This document shows, in pieces, positions 13,136 to 17,983 of a DNA stretch of 17,983 bases. The DNA is from Bog-473 sp035947875. GTDB lineage: Bacteria > Actinomycetota > Acidimicrobiia > Acidimicrobiales > RAAP-2. Both the position numbers and the translations under genes were made by a program. The stretch is from the NCBI GenBank assembly GCA_035947875.1, contig DASZJQ010000052.1:1-17983 (forward strand), written 5' to 3'. The notes under the pieces were generated by a model that saw only the letters and a program-made list of their open reading frames with translations, searched no databases and was not told the origin of the DNA. Position 1 is the stretch's first letter. The number at the start of each line of letters is the position of its first letter.

Positions 13136-14681
13136 CTTCCGCCCAACCCCGGGCGCGGTCGACCGCCCGCTGCCAGACGGCGTACACGGCGTCGGTGAGT
13201 TCAACCGGGAGCGCGGGCTCGAACCGGGCGGATGAGGTCCACAGCGCGGCCAGTTCGTCGAGCGAACCCCACATGCCTTCGGCCAGGCCGGCCAACGTGG
13301 CCGCTCCCAGCGCGGTCGATTCCAGCGAGGGTGGGCGGGCCACCGGCATGCGGCTCTGTTCGGCTTGGAGCTGGAGCAAGAGCTCCATGGCGGCGGCGCC
13401 TCCGTCGGCCCGCAGCGCCACGAGTGGGTAGGACGAGGCGACCGTCATGGCATCGGTCATGTCCCGGACCTGGAAGGCGATGGCCTCGACGCAGGCCCGC
13501 GCGATCTGGGCCCGGCCGGCCCCCCGGGTGATGCCGGTGATGGTGCCCCGGGCCGCCGGGTCCCACCACGGGCTGCCCAGTCCCGTCAGGGCGGGGACGA
13601 AGGTGACCCCGCCGCTGTCGCTCACCGACTCGGCCAGCGGCCCGATGTCCGCGGCCCTATCGATCAGGCCGAGGCCGTCGCGCAGCCACTGGATGGCGGC
13701 GCCGGACACGAAGGTCGAGCCTTCGAGCGCGTAGGCCCAGGCGGTGCCGGAACCGGCGAAGCCCCCCAGGTCCCAGGCCACGCTGACGGTGAGGCCATCG
13801 GGTGCCGCCGGGCGCTCGGGTCCGGCATTGGCCAACACGAAGCTGCCGGTGCCGTAGGTCACCTTGACCATGCCCGGGTCGAAACAGGCCTGCCCGAACA
13901 GGGCCGCCTGCTGGTCGCCCAGGATGCCCGAGACCGGGACGCCGTCGAGCACCGTGCTGGCCGGGCCCAGACCGCGAAGGGTGCTGAGGCCGAAGCGCCC
14001 GGCCGAGGGCCTCACCTCGGGCAAGGTGTGCCGAGGGACATCGAACAGGGAACAGAGCTCGTCGGACCAGGCGAGGGTGCCCGTATCGAGCAGCATGGTT
14101 CGGCTGGCATTGGAGGGATCGGTGGCGAAGACGCCGCCACGGGTTCCGCCCGTCAAGTTCCACAGCACCCAACTGTCAACGGTGCCGAAGGACAGGGCCG
14201 GGGAGTCGGGTCCCAGCGCGAGGTCGCCCTGGCGGAGGAGATAGGTGATCTTGGTGGCGGTGAAATAGGGATCCAGCACGAGCCCGGTGGTGCGGCGGAC
14301 CAGGGGGAGATGACCGGCCGCTTGGTACTCGGCGCACAGGGCGGCCGTCCGCCGGTCCTGCCACACGATGGCTCGATGGAGCGGCTCACCATTGCTTCGG
14401 TCGAACGCCACCAGGGTTTCGCGTTGGTTGGTAATCCCGATGGCGGCCACGGTGTCACCCGCCTCGGCCAGTCGCTGCCCCACTTCGGCCAACGTGGCCT
14501 CGACGGCCTGCCATATCTCGATCGGGTCGTGTTCGACCCAGCCCGGCCGGGGGAAGTGCTGGGCGATCTCCCGATAGGCCACATCGACCACCCGGGCCCG
14601 GTCGTCGACCACCAGGGAGCGGACGCCGGTGGTGCCGGCATCGATCGCCACCAATTTGCCCACGCGAACGACGCTACTCAC
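13131..14681 (-). CDS. glpK: Glycerol kinase
   Basis: A 516-residue FGGY-family kinase that phosphorylates glycerol to sn-glycerol 3-phosphate with ATP in the cytoplasm. Visible motifs: the phosphate-binding DAGTTGVRSLV near the N-terminus; GITNQRET and AIVWQDRRT, giving the glycerol-binding Arg-Glu pair; GLVLDPYF with the substrate-binding Tyr; GDQQAALFGQ with the catalytic Asp; YGTGSFVLANAG; FVPALTGLGSPWWDPAARG; and the ATP-site ADGG. Together these match GlpK rather than xylulose or gluconate kinases, though the usual DQGTTS start is DAGTTG. GTG 14681 was chosen; GTG 14663 would give 510 residues. The frame stays open further upstream without family character. It diverges from nrdJ, and no glycerol transport or glpD gene is in the window. 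Confidence 0.9.
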   Translation of the reverse strand: MSSVVRVGKLVAIDAGTTGVRSLVVDDRARVVDVAYREIAQHFPRPGWVEHDPIEIWQAVEATLAEVGQRLAEAGDTVAAIGITNQRETLVAFDRSNGEPLHRAIVWQDRRTAALCAEYQAAGHLPLVRRTTGLVLDPYFTATKITYLLRQGDLALGPDSPALSFGTVDSWVLWNLTGGTRGGVFATDPSNASRTMLLDTGTLAWSDELCSLFDVPRHTLPEVRPSAGRFGLSTLRGLGPASTVLDGVPVSGILGDQQAALFGQACFDPGMVKVTYGTGSFVLANAGPERPAAPDGLTVSVAWDLGGFAGSGTAWAYALEGSTFVSGAAIQWLRDGLGLIDRAADIGPLAESVSDSGGVTFVPALTGLGSPWWDPAARGTITGITRGAGRAQIARACVEAIAFQVRDMTDAMTVASSYPLVALRADGGAAAMELLLQLQAEQSRMPVARPPSLESTALGAATLAGLAEGMWGSLDELAALWTSSARFEPALPVELTDAVYAVWQRAVDRARGWAEV

Positions 14682-14776
14682 CCCGAAAATCTGGGTCTTG
14701 GGGGACCAGTTGGCGGACCGGGCGCGCAAACCATCGCGAGCGGCCCGTGACCAGGACGGATGAAGGGAGAAAGTGG

Positions 14777-14805
14777 TTGACAAGTTGTAACTACAGTGCT
14801 GTAAT
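14777..14805 (+). promoter_or_regulatory. Strong sigma-70-type promoter of nrdJ
   Basis: TTGACA (14777-14782) matches the -35 consensus exactly, followed by a 17-bp spacer and TGTAAT (14800-14805). Transcription should begin near 14812. The palindrome TACAGTGCTGTA-like sequence (TACAG-TG-CTGTA, 14792-14803) overlaps the -10 and could be an operator. Confidence 0.75.
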
Positions 14806-14806
14806 A

Positions 14807-14822
14807 ACACAGCATCTCGCGT
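14807..14822 (+). promoter_or_regulatory. NrdR-box-like site 1
   Basis: ACACAGCATCTCGCGT agrees with the NrdR consensus ACACWATATATWGTGT at 11 of 16 positions, keeping the ACAC arm. It lies over the predicted transcription start. Weak alone; its support comes from its spacing to site 2. Confidence 0.5.
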
Positions 14823-14838
14823 GCGTGGGGAGGGTCAG

Positions 14839-14854
14839 CCACTACATATTGTGG
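14839..14854 (+). promoter_or_regulatory. NrdR-box-like site 2
   Basis: CCACTACATATTGTGG agrees with ACACWATATATWGTGT at 13 of 16 positions and is itself near-palindromic. It starts exactly 32 bp after site 1, the roughly three-turn spacing typical of paired NrdR boxes. NrdR is the ATP/dATP-sensing repressor of bacterial ribonucleotide reductase genes. Confidence 0.7.
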
Positions 14855-15029
14855 TTAAGCTGGCTTCAGTGCTTTCCGAGCGCAGGAGGGAAATATGCGC
14901 CGGAGACGTCATTCCCCAGGCGGGAGGGGCGCTGCGGCCGGCATCACGGACTCACCAGCTTCACGGCACCACCGGCCTCACGCATCACATCGAATGAACA
15001 ATCACTTCTACGAGGAGGGCCCCAGCGTT

Positions 15030-17927
15030 ATGGCCATCGCACCCCAGCGATCCGAGATCGGTATTCGGCGGCATTTCACTACCGAAGGCGTGCATCCGTA
15101 CGACGAGGTCCGTTGGGAGCGCCGCGACGCTCGCATCACCAATTACCGGGACGGCACCGTGGCCTTCGAGCAGCTTGGGGTCGAGGTGCCCGAATCGTGG
15201 AGCGTCAACGCCACCAACATCCTCTCGCAGAAGTACTTCCGGGGCACGCTGAACACCGACGAGCGTGAGTGGTCGCTCCGGCAGGTGGCCGACCGGGTGG
15301 CCGACACGATCACGGCCTGGGGACTGAAGGACGGCTACTTCGTCGACGACGAGGAGGCGCAGATCTTCAACCACGAGCTGAAGTTCCTGATCATCCACCA
15401 GAGGGCCGCCTTCAACTCCCCGGTTTGGTTCAACATCGGGGTGCCGGGCGTGCCGCAACAGGCTTCGGCGTGCTTCATCCTCTCGGTGGAGGACCAGATG
15501 GACTCGATCCTCAACTGGTACACCGAAGAAGGGGTGATTTTCAAGGGCGGATCGGGCGCCGGCGTCAACCTCTCGAAGATCCGTTCGTCGCACGAACTGC
15601 TCAAGGGTGGTGGCACGGCCTCGGGTCCGGTCAGCTTCATGCGGGGCGCCGACGCCTCGGCCGGGACCATCAAGTCGGGCGGCAAGACACGACGCGCCGC
15701 CAAGATGGTCATCCTCGACATCGACCACCCTGACGTCGAGGACTTCATCTGGTGCAAGGCCATCGAGGAGCGCAAGGCGCGCGTCCTGCGCGACGCCGGG
15801 TTCGACATGGACCTGGACGGAGCGGACAGCCACTCGACGCAGTACCAGAACGCCAACAACTCGGTACGGGTCACCGACGAGTTCATGGAAGCCGTGATTG
15901 ACGGGCGCGACTGGGAGCTCACGGCGCGGATCGACGGATCCGCCGTGCGCACGGTGCCGGCCCGCGACCTCTTCCGCCAGATCGCCCACTCGGCCTGGGA
16001 GTGCGCCGACCCCGGTCTGCAGTACGACACCACCATCAACCGTTGGCACACCGCCCCGGAGACCGGTCGGATCAACGGAAGCAACCCCTGTAGCGAATAT
16101 GTTCACCTCGACAACTCAGCCTGCAATCTGGCCTCTATGAATTTGCTCACGTTCCTCGATGAGTACGACGAATTCGACGTCGAGGGTTTCAAGGCGGGCG
16201 TGGCGATCATGTTTACCGCCCAGGAGATCCTGGTTGGCAACGCCGACTACCCCACCGAGAAGATCGGCGAGACGACCCGGGCCTTCCGCGAGTTGGGCAT
16301 CGGGTACGCCAACCTGGGCGCGCTACTCATGGCCCAGGGCTTGCCCTATGACTCGGACGCCGGACGAGCCTGGGCGGCCGCCATCACGGCCCTACTCACC
16401 GGTCACGCCTATGCCACCTCGGCCCGCACGGCGGCACGGATGGGACCCTTCGCCGGTTTCCACGACAACGCCGATGCCATGCTCAATGTGCTGCGCATGC
16501 ACCAGGGCGAGGCAGCGCGCATCGACGAGGAAGTCGTTCCCCCGGAGCTCCTGTCGGCGGCCCAGCAGTCCTGGGACGACGCGGTGGAGTTGGCCGAGGA
16601 GTTCGGCGTCCGCAACTCGCAAGCCTCAGTGTTGGCGCCGACGGGGACGATAGGCCTGCTCATGGACTGCGACACCACCGGGGTCGAGCCCGACCTCGGA
16701 CTGGTCAAGACCAAGAAGCTGGTCGGCGGGGGCACCATGTCGATCGTCAACCAGACGATCCCGCGGGCCTTGACCAAGTTGGGCTACGGCCACGATCAGG
16801 TCGACGAGATCGTGGCGTACATCAACGAGCACATGTCGATCCTCGGCGCACCCCATGTCGTTCCCGAGCACCTGGCCGTGTTCGCCTGTTCCATGGGCGA
16901 CAACACCATCCACTACTCGGGCCACATCCGCATGATGGGTGCGGTACAGCCCTTCATCAGTGGTGCCATCTCCAAGACGGTCAACCTGCCCGAGGATGTC
17001 TCGGTCGAGGACGTCGAGCAGTTGCACATCGACGCCTGGCGCCTCGGCGTCAAGGCCGTTGCCATCTACCGGGACAACTGCAAGGTGGCCCAGCCGCTGT
17101 CAACCACCAAGATGGAGAGCACCGCCGCCACCGCCGGTGGCGACGTGGCCCCGGCGGGATCGGAGGCGGAAGCCCGGGCCCGGGCCATCGCCGATCGCAT
17201 CGCCGAGCTGGAGACGGCGCTGGAGCACGAGCGCCAGCGCAAGACCGAGTCGGTGGTCGTCGGCGCCGTACGGGAGCGTCTGCCCCGCCGTCGCAACTCC
17301 AAGACGTTCGCCTTCCGGGTGGCCGATTGCGAGGGCTACGTGACCGTCGGCGAGTACGAGGACGGGCGGCCCGGCGAAGTCTTCATCAACGTCTCCAAGC
17401 AGGGTTCGACCTTGGCCGGCATCATGGATGCCTTCTCCATATCGCTGAGCCTCGGCCTGCAGCACCAGGTGCCACTGGCCACCTACGTGCGCAAGTACAC
17501 CAACATGAAGTTCGAGCCCGCCGGGATCACCGACGACGCTGAGCTGCGCATCGCCACAAGCCTGGTCGACTACATCTTCCGCCGCATCGCCTTGGACTAC
17601 CTCACCCTCGAGGAGCGGTCCGAGCTCGGCATCTTGTCGACGGCCGAGCGCACGCAGCCGACTCTGCCCGGAGTCGAGGAGATGGCGACGCCGTCGTCAG
17701 CCGGCCTGATGGACGATGGCTTCGGGGCGGGGGAACTGCGATCGCCGGCGCCGGCGCCGTCGGCGGGCGGTTCGACCGGGTCCACCTACGGTGTCAGTGG
17801 CGGGCAACCGCTGGCCCGGGCCGAGCAGCGAGACGCTCCCTACTGCTACAGCTGCGGCAATGCGATGCAGCGGGCCGGCTCCTGCTACGTGTGCGGCAGC
17901 TGCGGGACGACGAGCGGCTGCTCGTAG
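15030..17927 (+). CDS. nrdJ: Adenosylcobalamin-dependent (class II) ribonucleotide reductase
   Basis: A 965-residue cytoplasmic enzyme that makes deoxyribonucleotides using adenosylcobalamin, so it works with or without oxygen. The N-terminal GVHPYDEVRWERRDA is typical of actinobacterial NrdJ. Catalytic residues: C148 (ACFIL) and C365 (SACNLAS) as the redox pair, and N352, C354 and E356 in NPCSEY, with the same 11-residue C354-C365 spacing as known class II enzymes. A predicted coiled coil (about 710-737) links the barrel to a TSCPD-type domain (about 770-815). The C-terminus is a Cys-rich zinc-ribbon-like tail with C939, C942 and further CxxC pairs ending GTTSGCS. ATG 15030 follows GAGGAGG at 11-nt spacing. 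The in-frame ATG 14895, with AGGAGG at 5 nt, would give 1010 residues. The identity is certain; the start is not. Confidence 0.95.
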   Translation: MAIAPQRSEIGIRRHFTTEGVHPYDEVRWERRDARITNYRDGTVAFEQLGVEVPESWSVNATNILSQKYFRGTLNTDEREWSLRQVADRVADTITAWGLKDGYFVDDEEAQIFNHELKFLIIHQRAAFNSPVWFNIGVPGVPQQASACFILSVEDQMDSILNWYTEEGVIFKGGSGAGVNLSKIRSSHELLKGGGTASGPVSFMRGADASAGTIKSGGKTRRAAKMVILDIDHPDVEDFIWCKAIEERKARVLRDAGFDMDLDGADSHSTQYQNANNSVRVTDEFMEAVIDGRDWELTARIDGSAVRTVPARDLFRQIAHSAWECADPGLQYDTTINRWHTAPETGRINGSNPCSEYVHLDNSACNLASMNLLTFLDEYDEFDVEGFKAGVAIMFTAQEILVGNADYPTEKIGETTRAFRELGIGYANLGALLMAQGLPYDSDAGRAWAAAITALLTGHAYATSARTAARMGPFAGFHDNADAMLNVLRMHQGEAARIDEEVVPPELLSAAQQSWDDAVELAEEFGVRNSQASVLAPTGTIGLLMDCDTTGVEPDLGLVKTKKLVGGGTMSIVNQTIPRALTKLGYGHDQVDEIVAYINEHMSILGAPHVVPEHLAVFACSMGDNTIHYSGHIRMMGAVQPFISGAISKTVNLPEDVSVEDVEQLHIDAWRLGVKAVAIYRDNCKVAQPLSTTKMESTAATAGGDVAPAGSEAEARARAIADRIAELETALEHERQRKTESVVVGAVRERLPRRRNSKTFAFRVADCEGYVTVGEYEDGRPGEVFINVSKQGSTLAGIMDAFSISLSLGLQHQVPLATYVRKYTNMKFEPAGITDDAELRIATSLVDYIFRRIALDYLTLEERSELGILSTAERTQPTLPGVEEMATPSSAGLMDDGFGAGELRSPAPAPSAGGSTGSTYGVSGGQPLARAEQRDAPYCYSCGNAMQRAGSCYVCGSCGTTSGCS

Positions 17928-17945
17928 CTCCTGTCCCCAGCCTGT

Positions 17946-17967
17946 GAGACGGCGCTAGAACCGTCTC
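17946..17967 (+). terminator. Hairpin downstream of nrdJ
   Basis: GAGACGG (17946-17952) and CCGTCTC (17961-17967) form a perfect 7-bp stem with an 8-nt loop, 18 nt after the nrdJ stop. No T-run follows, which is common for actinobacterial terminators; it may instead stabilise the 3' end. Confidence 0.6.
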
Positions 17968-17983
17968 TCGTCCACGAACAACG

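Larger units (their letters stand above)
14682..15029. other. Divergent control region between glpK and nrdJ
   Basis: This 348-bp stretch holds the nrdJ promoter, a palindrome over its -10, two NrdR-box-like sites and a leader that is open in the nrdJ frame from ATG 14895. Third-position GC of that leader is about 64% by my count, below the gene itself, so it may be untranslated. I looked for a cobalamin riboswitch, given the B12-dependent enzyme, and did not find a B12-box core. No clear glpK promoter was seen. Confidence 0.6.

Noticed and set aside
13365..14750. Plus-strand frame of 461 codons opposite glpK
   Set aside because: Antisense shadow without recognisable domains, while the minus strand has all glycerol kinase motifs.
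14855..15029. Cobalamin riboswitch in the nrdJ leader
   Set aside because: No B12-box core or matching conserved segments seen; a covariance-model search (Rfam cobalamin) would be decisive.
1..17983. Mobile elements, tRNA or rRNA genes
   Set aside because: No transposase, integrase, terminal repeats, tRNA-like cloverleaf or rRNA segment was recognised on either strand.

Overview
The window is high-GC DNA with strong G/C preference at third codon positions, GTG starts that overlap the preceding stop (GTGA), TANNNT-type -10 elements and a B12-dependent class II ribonucleotide reductase. Together with the style of the cytochrome oxidase proteins this points to Actinomycetota, most likely an Acidimicrobiia-like lineage. 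The lineage is an inference from protein style only.

Layout. (a) 1-450, minus: 5' part of ctaB (heme O synthase), running off the left edge. (b) 653-3696, plus: a polytopic DoxX-like/SCO fusion protein, translationally coupled to a secreted Asp-box (BNR-like) protein. (c) 3754-4677, plus: CtaG-type copper/assembly protein. (d) 4741-4808: four 11-bp direct repeats running into a good sigma-70-type promoter. (e) 4834-10251, plus: a membrane-anchored CuA-like cupredoxin, COX II (CtaC), COX I (CtaD), COX III (CtaE), a 37-residue single-helix protein, and a second CtaG-like protein that lacks the conserved histidines. (f) 10248-12435, minus: TlpA-like thioredoxin, then a second SCO protein, then an anchored protein with a Pro/Thr tail; the three are joined by ATGA overlaps. 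(g) 12612-13091, plus: two small membrane proteins, the second apparently leaderless. (h) 13131-14681, minus: glycerol kinase. (i) 14777-17927, plus: class II ribonucleotide reductase nrdJ behind a strong promoter and a pair of NrdR-box-like sites 32 bp apart, followed by a hairpin.

How it fits together. Everything from 1 to about 12.4 kb can be read as one module for making a heme-copper terminal oxidase: heme O synthesis (ctaB), oxidase subunits I-III, copper insertion into CuA (two SCO proteins and a TlpA-like reductant) and into CuB (CtaG). The oxidase is A-family by its metal ligands, but the usual D-channel Asp, K-channel Lys and Mg-site Asp are replaced, and subunit I has two extra N-terminal helices. 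Several parts occur as a canonical copy plus a divergent partner: COX II and a cupredoxin with a partial CuA motif; CtaG and a His-less CtaG; SCO and a SCO fused to ten membrane helices. No CXXCH cytochrome c and no bc1 genes are present, so the electron donor is not evident. The glpK and nrdJ genes appear unrelated to respiration.
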